From: Cardinalis cardinalis
Taxonomy: Eukaryota; Chordata; Aves; Passeriformes; Cardinalidae
Length of the DNA stretch: 64,000 nt
Reading direction: 5' to 3'
Assembly: GCA_014549065.1 (NCBI GenBank)
Contig: JACDOX010000007.1
Coordinates: 12,197,648 to 12,261,647 of the forward strand
A program made the position numbers and the translations under genes. This document shows, piece after piece, positions 37,256 to 48,500 of the stretch. Under the pieces are notes generated by a model. It was not told the origin of the DNA, did no database searches, and was given only the letters and a program-made list of their open reading frames with translations. Within the stretch, counting starts at the first letter, position 1, and each line of letters begins with the position of its first letter.

Positions 37256-38152
37256 ATTCACATTTTAAAATGAGCAAACCCCGGGAATGCTCTCTGAAGT
37301 GAGAGNAAAGGACAGAGGAAAGACATGTAGAGGAAAAACACTAAGACACCAAGGTTAGTAAAGAAAGTCAAGTCCCAGATGGGACAAGAATGAAGAGATA
37401 TCCTAATCTTGGACTGAAATCCTCTTGTAAGGCTATAGAGAAGATATAAATATAATTGATACTTCAGACTCTTTTTCCCTGTAACTCATTGAAAGTATGG
37501 GGGGATTAAGTGTTCAAATTTGTAGATAAGAGCAAAGGCATCTATGCTAAAGCAAGCAGATGTNNAAGTAGCTGTGATCCCATGAGAAGTTTGAACAGAG
37601 AGAGGGCAGAGTGATGAGGACCCTTTGCCCCCAGGGAAAGAAGGAGAAAACCTCTGTTCTCAGAGATGAAGATGATATCAGAAATAGATAAAGAGAANCT
37701 TTGCTCTTGAACAGCTCATCCTTAAAATAGTACCCCATAAGGTGACATGGCCCATTAAGGCAGCTGTAGGAAGGCTGCAAAAAGGAGGAATTCGCAATTG
37801 CACATTCACAGCTGGCTGCGATTTGTGAAATGGAAAGCCATGAGAGAATGGTTTTCTTGTGGAAAAGTCTCCAAAAAATGTCAAGAGGAACTCCTCTCCC
37901 TTAGTGAGCTAAAGAAAGACTATTCTAGAGGTGATAAACTTGACTGAATTGTTTCTGCCCATTGCTAGTGGGAGATGTATTCTAGAAGTTTTATTCTGAT
38001 TCTTTATTTTACTGTTAATAAACTNTTCTTTATACCTTTTTGAAGTTTTACCCTTTGAGTCTGTTTACCTTCCTCCTAATCCTATCTCACAGAAAAAAGT
38101 AAGCATATTTTAGTGGGTGCACTGGCATTTAATCAACACTAGACCCACCACA
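37256..38152 (+). mobile_element. Large solo LTR, probably ERVL-like
   Basis: The 3' part is clear: an AATAAA at 38017-38022, then CTTTGAGTCTGTTTACCTTC, CTAATCCTATCTCACAG, AGTGGGTGCACTGGCATTT and the terminal AGACCCACCACA at 38152. This is the end of a common songbird LTR. The left end is less certain. A 5-base ctgag lies at 37251-37255 and again at 38153-38157, which would make the LTR 897 bases with its first two bases mutated (ATTCACA for TGTCACA). Alternatively it begins with TGAGCAAACC near 37270. A 5-base duplication fits ERVL. An NN lies at 37564-37565. No internal viral genes adjoin it. Confidence 0.7.
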
Positions 38153-38157
38153 CTGAG

Positions 38158-41100
38158 TGGTGAAGCATTAAGTTCATTAGATTCAAACCTTTGACTTTGT
38201 CTTGTGATCTCCAAGCATCCAGACATTTCTAACTATGTTAACCCTGCTTCAGTAATGCAGAATTTCTTCTAGTAACTAAGGCACCTGAAAGTCAGATTTG
38301 GTATTACTCCTTTTAAGACAAGGTGTTTGCTCTTATGTCTTGTCTTGCAAAGTGAAGATGCAAATATTTAGAAAAGTAGGGAAGGCTTATATCTGTGTGG
38401 TGCTGTAGTACATAATTTAGGTTTCAAGTAAAGTACCAAGCTGAGTTTCCTGTTTAAAGCCAGTTCTACTGATGAATAACACTATCAAGCGTCATTTTAC
38501 CCCTGCATATGGGAACAGCTTTTCAGAGCCGTTTCTCTTTTCTTGAGTTTTCAGTTATAATTTTTAAATGAACCTCTGACTACTCTGTTTGAACTGAAAG
38601 CTTCTGAGAAACTCTGTGATGTAGAGTATTACTTAATTTACATTTTCCTTTCTCTTTTCTTCCATGCATCTTTTCTTTCCTCCTCTTCTTCCTCCCTTTC
38701 AATCCCTACCAACCTTTAAGTTGCAGACTAGTCACAAAATTAAAATTTAATTTTGTGCTTAGGGTATCTCTTCTTATTAGTGCAGTAGGCATTAATACCT
38801 CCTGCCTGTTTCTTGAAGAGTACACATCATGTATACTGAGGGAATTTGGAGGCATAGGACTTTTTCCAGCTGTTGAAAGTAATGGTAACTTCTTGCTTGT
38901 GTCTTACTGTGACTGCTACAGAGGGCTATATTCAGTATTTCCCATTTCAATATCATTCATTGCTTGCCCTTTTGTTCTTTGAAAGTCTAGGATGTGTGGG
39001 TTTTTTCCCAAGGAATTCAGATTTGTTTGGTTTGGNATTGCAAGTATTTCTATTGGGGACATTGGAGGGTATTTATCTCTGTCCATATAACTTTTTCTTT
39101 TACACATGTTGCAACTTTCGTCTTGTGCATTGCCTGTACCCAACACTAATCAACTGATTTTTAGAGTGGTGTAAGAGCGAAACAAAAAACTATGTGCAAT
39201 AAAAGTTTAAAGGTTAATATTGGTTGGAGCAAACTATTTTAAAAGAGCTGAATCAAAACAATTAATTAATTTCAAACAGTGAGCTTTCTTAAAGACATGC
39301 TCTAAAAACAAAACAGTAGATCAATAGGGATCCTAAAATTCAAGTGATGCACTGAAACATCTAATTCACAATTATTTCTACTGTGTGTGCTGAACAGATT
39401 GGCAGTGATTGCTGTTGATGAGAAAAAGCCTGCCTCCATAACTTGATGAGTATTTTGCCTCTGGCATCAAAAGTGGTTCAGATTTTCCTCTTTTTTGGGT
39501 TTAGTAAACACGGAGAAGTTCTTGACTTGTCTGTCCAGGGAATGGAGAATAAGACACAACTATTTTCCATCCTAGTGTCTGTCATAAAAATACTCTTCCT
39601 TAGTGTTTGAAAATTCTATCNTCCTCCTGTTGCATCTTATAAAAAAGATATTGCAGTCTGAGAGCACTGCATAAAGGACTATTTTGTAGTCTCCTCTAAG
39701 ACTGCTGGGAAGAGATGTGTTGCATGAAGAGGAAAAGAGGACTATTTCTGGGCAGTTGTTCTGGGATGCAAGGGAGTGTAGAGAAATTAAAAAATTATTA
39801 AACCAGCTTTCTTCGGCTGTTCTGCACAGATGTTGCAGCAGTTTCCCAGCAAACTCTTTGGACAATTTTTTGCAGAGACATGAGGCAGCTGTAGGTGGCC
39901 CTATTTACTGATACTGAAATTCGCAAATGAAATCAAGTTGTTAATGCTTTTTGTTTCTTTAAAAAAAGGTGGAAAAAGGAAGCAGGGGTGGGCAGCAGAA
40001 AATGGAAGAAGGCCATTTTGTGTGTTTTGCTGTTCTTTGGGCTGTTATATGATGTTAATCAATATCNTCTGATAGAGTTTGAAGAGAGATTGAAATTGTT
40101 ATTAATGATCAGCANAGGATAGCTGAATGTTTAGCAATCAATGCTGAATATCAATTTTGTTCAAATTACACCAAGAANGTTTTTCTTCTTTTCATTCCCA
40201 AGATAAGTTTTACATCTTTTGTTATCCTGGCAATAAATAATTTTGCTATGCATTGTGTTGTAATTTGACAGTTGCACAGATGTAATTTATATACTTTTTA
40301 GGATGGAACCTTTCCTGGGGATGTAATGGGGTCATTTGTTTTGAATAAGGGAGATTTATTTTCAGCCATGTCTCTAGAATATATGTATTCAGGGAGATAA
40401 AGACTTCNAATATAAAGCTTGCCATGTAAAAAAAAAAAAAATCATATTCAGTCTGTGCTCTTGTAGAATTCTATGATAGTTCTGCAGTACAGTGTAAACT
40501 GTAAGACATTATTATCTAGTTCTCTGTATACACCTGTATAGGCAAATGACATTAAATGAGCTCCATTTACCAAAGGGAAGAAATACCATGATAATCCTTC
40601 CTAATAAGTAGAAATTCAGACTTAACTCCCAGTCATATAAATTCACAGAAATATAATATTAGGGAGAATGAAATAATTTTTTTAGAACTAGGTCACAGAC
40701 TGGTCTGTTAAAAGAATATATATTATACTAAACCAGTNAATTCCAAATGTTCATTAAGGTAGTTGACTATTCATATGTCTCAGTACTACCAAAGGTAAAG
40801 GAAAAATAAATGAATGTAGAAGCATATTAAGAAATGAGACAAAAAGACAATCTAGGAATGCCACAGGGTATGTTGCTATAGTTCTTGCAAACATGGGCCA
40901 ACAAAGAGATACAGAAAACCTCACNGAGAGTGATCTATGAGATCTTTTAACTGTTGTGGGACTGCATTAACAAATGCCTGTTCGACATTTGGCAAATGAA
41001 ACATTTTTTTCAGGTACTAGTAGAGGAGATTCTGTTAAGATTATCACTATAAAAGAAATACTTTTTATTCTTTCCTTAACTACTTTCATTTGCAGCATNT

Positions 41101-42065
41101 ATTTACAGAAAAGAAACTACAGATGGAGTTATTATTTAGGACAGTCAGGTGCTATTTAGGGGTAGTTGCTGACACAACCTGGAAATACAAACTTGTTGAT
41201 GTACTAGCCCATCTAGTATTGGGCTGCTTCATGGTGGATACCTAACCTGAAAATGTCCTTCTTAATAATGCCTATTTAGGAAGAGTTAGGATCTGGGGTG
41301 TATTCCTAGCTTCCTAACAGTCTTGAGCATAGAATCTATCAGTATGTAACTTCTATCATTTTTGTTGTTTACTTGAATCAATATATAGTCAGGAATTAGA
41401 CAGGTTACAACTAACTAAAACCAGTTATTTTCAGATATTCTAATTTCCTAATCTCCTGCTTCAGATCTGGTTGATGAATGCCTGAAGCCATTGTGTAATT
41501 TTACTCTTTCACCTGAAACTAAGAGACACATGCAGCTTTTGTAAACTGTGTTAAGAACAGCCATGGTTTTGTGGGGAATTGGAATGTGCTGAGTAATAAA
41601 TCTTTGGTGATTAAACTGTGTTGGAATTATCCTCTCTCTGAAAGTCTCTTGTGGCAGAAGAGTGTCATGCTGACAACATGAACAAAGACTGCCCTCCCTT
41701 GAGTGTGATTTGGCTTACTAGCAGGACATATCAGTGACTGGAGTGGAATTAATTTTTCCTGCCTTTCTTATTGGTAGGTACAGGAACCATTGTACCCTCC
41801 TACAATGTAGTCACTGCAAAAACTGCAGCAGCAACTACATCTGACTTTGAAAAACAAACTATCCATTCAGAGGTAACAATGGTGTTTGGTCCCATTTAAA
41901 ATTGTTTAGAGTTTTATTTTTCCCTTGGGGGAAAATATCTCATTTTCACTTAAAGGATTGCACTTCCTTATTGTATATATGTTTGTACNTGGGTTTTATT
42001 AGAAGTACTCTAATACACGGAGATTGAAAATTTTGATTTCAGAAGGAAGTCTATCTTACTGTACT
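38158..42065. other. AT-rich noncoding stretch
   Basis: I recognise no repeat or gene. The stretch contains a perfect 12-base-arm inverted repeat (38733-38757), a run of 14 A (40428-40441), and a splice-bounded open segment at 41778-41872. Open frames of up to 97 codons (38755-39157, 39572-39911) have no family features. Confidence 0.5.
38733..38757. repeat. Perfect AT-rich inverted repeat
   Basis: CACAAAATTAAA, one A, then TTTAATTTTGTG: two 12-base arms around a single base. The arms could extrude as a hairpin. No transposon ends or coding context are visible, so it may simply be an AT-rich palindrome arisen by chance or by template switching. Confidence 0.85.
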
Positions 42066-42070
42066 GGCTC

Positions 42071-42300
42071 TAGGTAGTAAGGTTTTGGTAGTGGGGAAGT
42101 GGGAGCTGCAGGGATAGCCTCCGAAGGAAGATATCGTGGTCTGCTTTGTGCTGGTTCCAGCCTTCTCTGTAATGGACTTCCTGGAGAATACAGTGAGCCC
42201 ATCAGCCACTGTGGGCACCTCTGGGAAAACTTATGTAAGACAGGTCAAGAGCAAACAGAAAATCTGAGGGTGGAGCTGAGATCAAATTTGTTTGCTGCAA
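42071..42300 (+). mobile_element. LTR 5' half, plus strand, same type as 32575-32995
   Basis: The sequence opens TAGGTAGTAAGGTTTTGGTA, a diverged form of the TGTGTGGCAAGGTTTTGGTAG start of a large songbird LTR. It follows that type through GTGCTGGTTCCAG, then GAGCCCATCAGCCACTGTGG and GCACCTCTGGGAAAACTTAT. The 3' half of the LTR is absent here. Similarity fades after about 42300. An 80-codon open frame (42099-42341) within it is incidental. The matching 3' half of the same LTR type lies in inverted orientation at 32575-32995. Confidence 0.65.
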
Positions 42301-43796
42301 ACTATCTTATCATGGCAGTTTGGGAGGGTAGAGGACTGTGAATGCCAGTTTGCCAAAAGATTTTTAATTAAATCTATTTATCAATTATCAAAAATATATC
42401 AGCTCAGCTCCTCTTAGATGTTGTTGTATTTATTTGGTAAGGACTTAACGTAACCTTGTACAGATTATAAATAAAGCTAAGTAGAGTTGGTGGTTGGTTG
42501 TTTTGGTTTTTTTAATGCTTACCTTTCTACCAAAGCAAATAAACTAATTTACTACAATATAGGAAGGCAACTGGATGCTTCACAGTTTTTTTCCTCCTTC
42601 CACAGTGAATTATCTTGCCTTTTGAATTACTCTATTTTGAGCAACATTTCTGTGACACCTCAGCTTCAACACCTTCCATATACACATAATAAACCAGTAA
42701 ACAAAGTCACTATGAGACCACAGGGCAAGAAAACACCTTGGTAAGTACATATTTACTTTACAATTATGCGCTAACTATATGGAGATACTGAAGTATTTCA
42801 TGCTAATTTTACTAAATTATCATATGATTACGCAGGTAAATTGACATCTGCAAAGTTGTCTGAATGCCAGGCAAGCCCAGCAGCAACATATTGTACAAAT
42901 TCACATTTTAACAGCATGAAGCTCAGTCCCACAGGTCTGCTATTCAGTTATTGTTTCCAATCAAACTGTCAGTATTATTTGGCGTGATTCAGGTGCTTAC
43001 ATGTACTAACATTGCTATATTGTCTCATTCTGAAAGCAAAAAAATTAGTATACACCTAAATATGGAGAAAAGGATTATCAATTCAAGTAATTATATGCTA
43101 GTATACATCACCAATAAAACATTTAACTCAAATTCCCATCTTCATATTTACCTTCTTATTGACTTTTATTTGTCCCTCCTAGGTCCCATTACTTATCACT
43201 TTTCCTTTGTGAATTAAAGCAATATAATTTTACATATAATATCTTACATGTTATGAAAATTATACATAACAGCTTTTATCTGTGAGGTATTTAATCACAA
43301 TATTTTGTATGCAGCATGAGAATATTTGTGCCTGAGTCTCAGAGAACTTGAGACCTCAACAGTGATTTCAAGCTTTTTTCCCCTCACCAAGCTAGGGGAA
43401 TGGTTGAAAATTAAAAATCATACTGTCAGACATTGGTCCTGCCCAAGAGTCCATCAGCTGTGACTGTTCAGATGCACATGGAGGTCAAAGGTGCCTTCTG
43501 TGAGAGCAAGACATAATATCATGGGATGAAGTAAACAAGCTCCCATCAGGGAAAATGGACAATCATATTCATTATTTAATCATTTTTGGAGAAGGCCATA
43601 AACTCTTCATGCTTAGTCCTTATTCCTTTCAATGAAGACCCTCCTTTGCCAGCTAAAGGTTGTTGGGTGCAGTTCTTCATTTTACTACCAAGGGGAGGCA
43701 GCCCATGTACCTGGAGAGGGCCCGTCACATCTAGGTCTAAGAGCTCAATTTAAATGAACTACAGGCCTGCCCCATCAGTAGCCCTTTTTTGTGCAG
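42301..43796. other. AT-rich noncoding stretch
   Basis: I recognise no repeat or gene. An open segment at 42606-42740 (135 bases) lies between a long pyrimidine tract ending CCTTCCACAG and a consensus TTG|GTAAGTA donor. It is listed among the leads only. Confidence 0.5.
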
Positions 43797-44652
43797 GGAT
43801 GTTGATCTGCAAGAGGGTAGGACGGCTCTGCGGGGGTATCTGGACTGGCTGGAACAATGGGCAGAGGCTAACTGCGTGAGGTTCATACCAGTTGTATAAG
43901 GCAAAGTGTTAGGTCCTGCGCTTGGATCAGAACCAACCCCTTGCAGTGCTCTAGACTTGGGTCAGAGTGGCTGGAGAGCAGACCAACAGAAAAGGAACCC
44001 AGGGATGCTGATCGACAGCAGGTGGAATGTGACCCAGCAGTATGTCCAGGTGACCAAGAAGGCCAATGGCATCCTGGTTTGTATCAAAAATAATGCAGTC
44101 AGCAGGACCCAGGAAGCGATTGTTTTCCTGTACAACGCACTGCTGAGGCTGCACTTCAAGTCTTTTGCTTAGCTTTGAGCCCCTCACTACATGAAAAACA
44201 TTCAAGTGCTGGAATGTGTCCAGAGAAGGGCAAGGAAGCTGGTGAAGAGCAGGAGTCTTGTGAGAAGTGGCTGAGGGAGCTGGTGTTGGTTTAGGCTGAA
44301 GGAAAGGGAAACCTTATTGCTCTCTGAAACTATCTGACAGGAAGTTGTAGTGAAGTAGATTTCAGCCTCTTCTCCCAGCTAATAAGTGATAGGTTGAGAG
44401 GAAGTGCCCTCAAGTTATGTCAGGGAAGGTTTAGTTAGGTATTAGGAAAAATTTCTTCATGGAAACAGTGACCCAGCATTAGAACAGGGTTCCCAGAGAA
44501 GTGTTGGCATTGCCGTCTTGGAAGTGTTCAGAAAATGTGTTGATATGGCATCTTAGGACATGGTTTAGAGATGAATGTGGTGGTGGGACTAGCTGATTGT
44601 TGGTNTTGATCCTAAAGCTCTTCTCCAACCTTAATGACTTTGTGATTCTATT
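43797..44652 (+). mobile_element. CR1 LINE, ORF2 C-terminal part and complete 3' end
   Basis: This is the longest uninterrupted CR1 piece, about 855 bases. It starts in the ORF2 C-terminal coding part (TGATCTGCAAGAGGG, GGACTGGCTGGAACAATGGG). The frame at 43906-44172 keeps the CR1 signature ending with residues such as LIDSRWN, QQYVQV and KKANGIL. It then hits a stop after HFKSFA and is frameshifted. The 3' untranslated part follows (AAGGGCAAGGAAGCTGGTGA, TTTAGTTAGGTATTAGGAAA, CTCTTCCAACCTTAATGAC). It ends with the terminal TTGTGATTCTATT. The element is 5'-truncated and inactive. Confidence 0.92.
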
Positions 44653-45400
44653 GAAATACAGATGAGTGACAGCTGAAAACTCTGCCTTCCCATGTGTACT
44701 GCCACTGGGCATGTAGGCTGTTTCTTCGAACATCTAAATAAATCCTCTTTNATTATTGCACTGGGCAGACTGGGAATCAGTTCAAGCACCCGCTCTCAGG
44801 ACTGACAGGCAGATGGTTTGTCTTTCTTGGGGAAAATGGCTATGTTGGTGTTTCAATGTAACATATTCAGTAGCTGCATGTACAGAAGCATAGTGAGGAA
44901 TAAAGCTCTGTTGGGATGAGTGATGTCTGAAATCATTGACAAGTCTNTGAACAAAGGGCCTGCCAAATGGCATTCTGGCATCAAGTTGGATACCCACTAC
45001 TCTTTGTTGTTTCTTGTTTATGGTTCTTCTCTGCACGATATAGTAACTTTGTGATTGCCAATTTCACACATCTGGTGCTCACTCAGGATAAAATTGTTTT
45101 TACCAGACCTGCTAGTCTGGAGAACTAGTACAGAATATTTCCTGTACAGATTATCTCCTCTGCGTCGCAATGCCTCAGATGATTTCAGTGTTTATATCAG
45201 AGATCAAGAAGGCTAAGATAGGAAGGAGGGTTTGACCAGTGGAAGAACAGTGGTACTGTTTCCAGTGAATCCAGCCGAGAGCATCTGGTGGAGCCAGCTG
45301 CATTACTGTGTTGGGCTCAGATGGAGTAGCTTGAACTTTGGCACAATCATCTGCAGTGTTTATTCAGTATGGCATGTCATCATAAAACCGTAGTTTTATG
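44653..45400. other. Noncoding spacer with a possible LTR remnant
   Basis: An AATAAA at 44737-44742 followed by TCCTCTTTNATTATTGCACT resembles an avian LTR R-U5 boundary, but I can place neither end. The rest matches nothing I recognise. Confidence 0.3.
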
Positions 45401-45404
45401 AGAC

Positions 45405-45535
45405 CATGAAACCATAGGAAGAGACCTTAAAAGATCATCCAGTTCCAGCCCTAGTGCTATGGACAAGGACACGTTCCACTAGACCTCGTTGCAGGAGACA
45501 TCCACAACTTCTCTGGGAAATCTGCACTCTACTAC
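45405..45535 (-). mobile_element. CR1 LINE 3' scrap, minus strand
   Basis: The plus strand shows GAAGAGACCTTAAAAGATCA, then TCCAGTTCCAGCCCTAGTGC, and CCACAACTTCTCTGGGAAAT, the reverse complement of a CR1 3' end. Only about 130 bases remain. Directly to its left lies a 9-base-arm inverted repeat, TCATAAAAC-CGTA-GTTTTATGA (45380-45401), probably derived from the tandem tail of the element. Confidence 0.75.
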
Positions 45536-48500
45536 TGAGTTGGTAGGTTGGAGAGTTTTCATATTGTCAAGATATGACACAATCCTATAGAGTTGCATCA
45601 GTCTTCAGGATCAGAATGTAAACTGATCAGAAATTTGCAAAAGGGGGAGAAAAGGGAAAGGGAGTGAACCAAATTCCTGAAAAGAAAGAGCATTTTTTTC
45701 TGAAAGCTTCTACCCTGTTGAGAAGGCAACCAGGTTTTTGTTTACTTTCATGATAATTTTGGATTCTGTAATAAAGCACAGCAGGTAGGTTTGTTCTGCT
45801 CAGATTTCAAAAGAAAATGTTCATCTGTACAATAGAGCATATTTTTAGGAAATGGTGCTTTGTGTAATGTGATTACTTTCATAAATAAAACTTCTAAATG
45901 TCTATTTTGGAAGTCATTGAACTTTGAAAGAGGTTGGACAAGACATACTTATCAATTAATAGCACTTTTGCAGAAGAGGAAAAATAGCAAGAGGGCGTAT
46001 GTGTAAATTCTCACAAGGTCTAAATGATATTTAAAGAAGCTTGTAATATGAAATGAAAAAATAGAGAAATCTGTGCACTAGTATTTGTATCTGGAATTAT
46101 TATGGTCTATTTGTTCATGCTTCAGGATATTTGAATGATGTTTCATGGTTGCAGTAGGCAACTTGTTTGATTATGATTTCAGACATTTTCTGACATGGGG
46201 GCTGAGTGTCATCTACAGTTCTAGTTCCTTTGGACCTTGTCCTGCAACTTGTCTTCAGAACACTGAATCTCTTGCTGTAGTAAACTGGAAAGAGTTTGTA
46301 TTTTAGCACAAGAGAAAGAACTGTTATTCTGGGTATGTAAGTTGTTGGGTTTTTCCTGCATATCAGTTAAATATCTTAGTACTTTACTGTGATCTTCAGC
46401 AAAGAATGCATGCGATAATTTAAGAAGCACTTTTAAATTAATTTTAATTATGAGGATCTGTGCTGTATACTAAATGTGAAAAAAGGGAGAGACTGGAAAG
46501 GAGGAATCATCTCAATGTGCAACAGTCTGCTTCTAGTTACCAGTTCATATCCATCACTTGAAAAAATAAAGACCAGCTTCTGCACAGCAATTTTGTCTTA
46601 AATTGTATTTATTTAATAAAATATTTCTAACATTTAATGTATTTAATCTACAATATAGAAATTAAAGATAACTACAGCTTTAAGTCCTACTTACATAGCC
46701 ATCTATTTCCACTGCTGCCTTTTTCTGTATTGCAACTCGGCCACCCTATCCCAGCTGTCTGCTTTTCCTGCTCCCATACTGAACACCTACTCTGCTCCCA
46801 GTGGGCNCTTGATTGTCTATCCTTCTATTTGTTTTGTCCTTACTGTAATCTCATGACTGATTTTTAAGTTTTTGGGTGTAATTTTCTTCAATAGCCCCTG
46901 AGTTGTGTCAGTATAACAATTTTTGCTGATCCTCTTGCCGTTGTTGCTCTTTGCCAGTCCCCTAATTTACAGCTGAAAGTTTTTGCCTTATCTTGTCCCA
47001 AGTACTGTAGTCTTTCAGTCATGGTTGCTTTTCTGACTTGGTATTTGGAATACTCCTCTGACTCTAATTTTGATTTTCCTGCACAGATTTCATCAGCTTC
47101 CATTGTTTCTCATGGTTTTTGTCTTCCATCACAGTTTTGCATTCTTTTTGTGATATTTAGTCAGTAACAATGGTCAAGTGTCAATTTGAAGGTGCATGGT
47201 GTGTGTCCCTAGGATACTGCAGCTCTGTGACATATCTTTGAATGCCTCATTAATTAGGTAAATTAAAGCAGCCCTGTAGAAGTGAGATGAGTTGTCTGAG
47301 AAGTCGCTCCCTATTTCCCATTTTTCACTCAAAATTGTTTCCTTTGGGAATGGTGTGTAGGGCCTAACTTTTTCTTGTCCTTTGCCAGTTGAGTACCAGT
47401 GTATAGAATTGAAAAAGTCTGTGTTGATTCTGGCATCATTGTTTACAGCAGAGTGAACAGAATTCATTGTTCTCATCACCTGCTACTGCAACATAAAATC
47501 ACACTTTCTAAAAATTCATCTNTCCAGCCACAGAAGCCAGCCTGTGGTTACTTGGAACCCCTTTGTATTAGTTTGTGATTGTCATGGGTGCTTGACCATA
47601 GATTTTAGTGTTTGACCAAGGATTTCTCTTTGTCTTCTCTCCTTTTTTTTTTTTTACTATTCACTCCCTTTTCAATTCTGTAAGTTTAGAAATTTCCTAC
47701 TATAAAGCATAAAATTTTAACAGAAGAGTGAGCATAGCATTAGGAACTAGATGACCCCTTTGAATTCGTCATCATTCATAACTGTACATTAAATATGTTC
47801 AGTGAGAGATAAACTAGCAAGATGCTTTGCTTTTCACCTGGGTGTTTTTCATGTACATATTCACCTATTTTTTTGAAAGAATGCAGGAGAGTAGAGCAAA
47901 TGTTAGGAAGGTGAAGAAGTTCTGCATGCAGATATTAGCACCTTACAAATGGTGCTAGTCAGTCTTTGTCAAAGTCCCAAATATTTTTGNTAATATAATA
48001 CATGTGTAGAAGTAAAAAGAGCCATGCCATTTTTGTTAAATGCCATAAACCAAGGCAGCATCTGGCTGCCATGTCCTTTCTCACTAATTGTGTTTCATTA
48101 GCGAACTCATGAGCAAGGTTTTATTAGCTTTATTAGCTTTGCTAATAGTGATCTCACTCATGATGCATAGTGAGTGTCAGAACTCTGAAACTGCAGCAAC
48201 TGTTCATGTCCATGCAGAGTGAACAGTGTCTTACACCTGGAATATCATCTTGCCATGAGTACATCAGTTAGTTAAAAGAATGGATAACAGGAGATGTTAG
48301 ATCTGCTTTTAGGCAGGACAACTATGAAACATTGCAGCAGTTATGTCCAATAATGTAAACACCCAGCTTGGTTCTAATGTTTGTTTCAACAGAGCAAGTG
48401 CTATGTATCTAATTATTTCTTACCTCTTTGTTTAATTGTCTTCATTAACAAAATGAGCATGTTTTCTGCATAGATAGCAAGAATATAAATGGGACTAATA

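Noticed and set aside
43906..44172. An 88-codon open frame as a host gene.
   Set aside because: It is a remnant of CR1 ORF2 inside the 43797-44652 element.
46115..47480. An apparent decayed coiled-coil gene on the minus strand (Lys/Gln/Glu-rich frames).
   Set aside because: The minus strand is A-rich here, which by itself gives Lys/Gln/Glu/Asn peptides. Stops come about once per 20 codons, as expected without selection.
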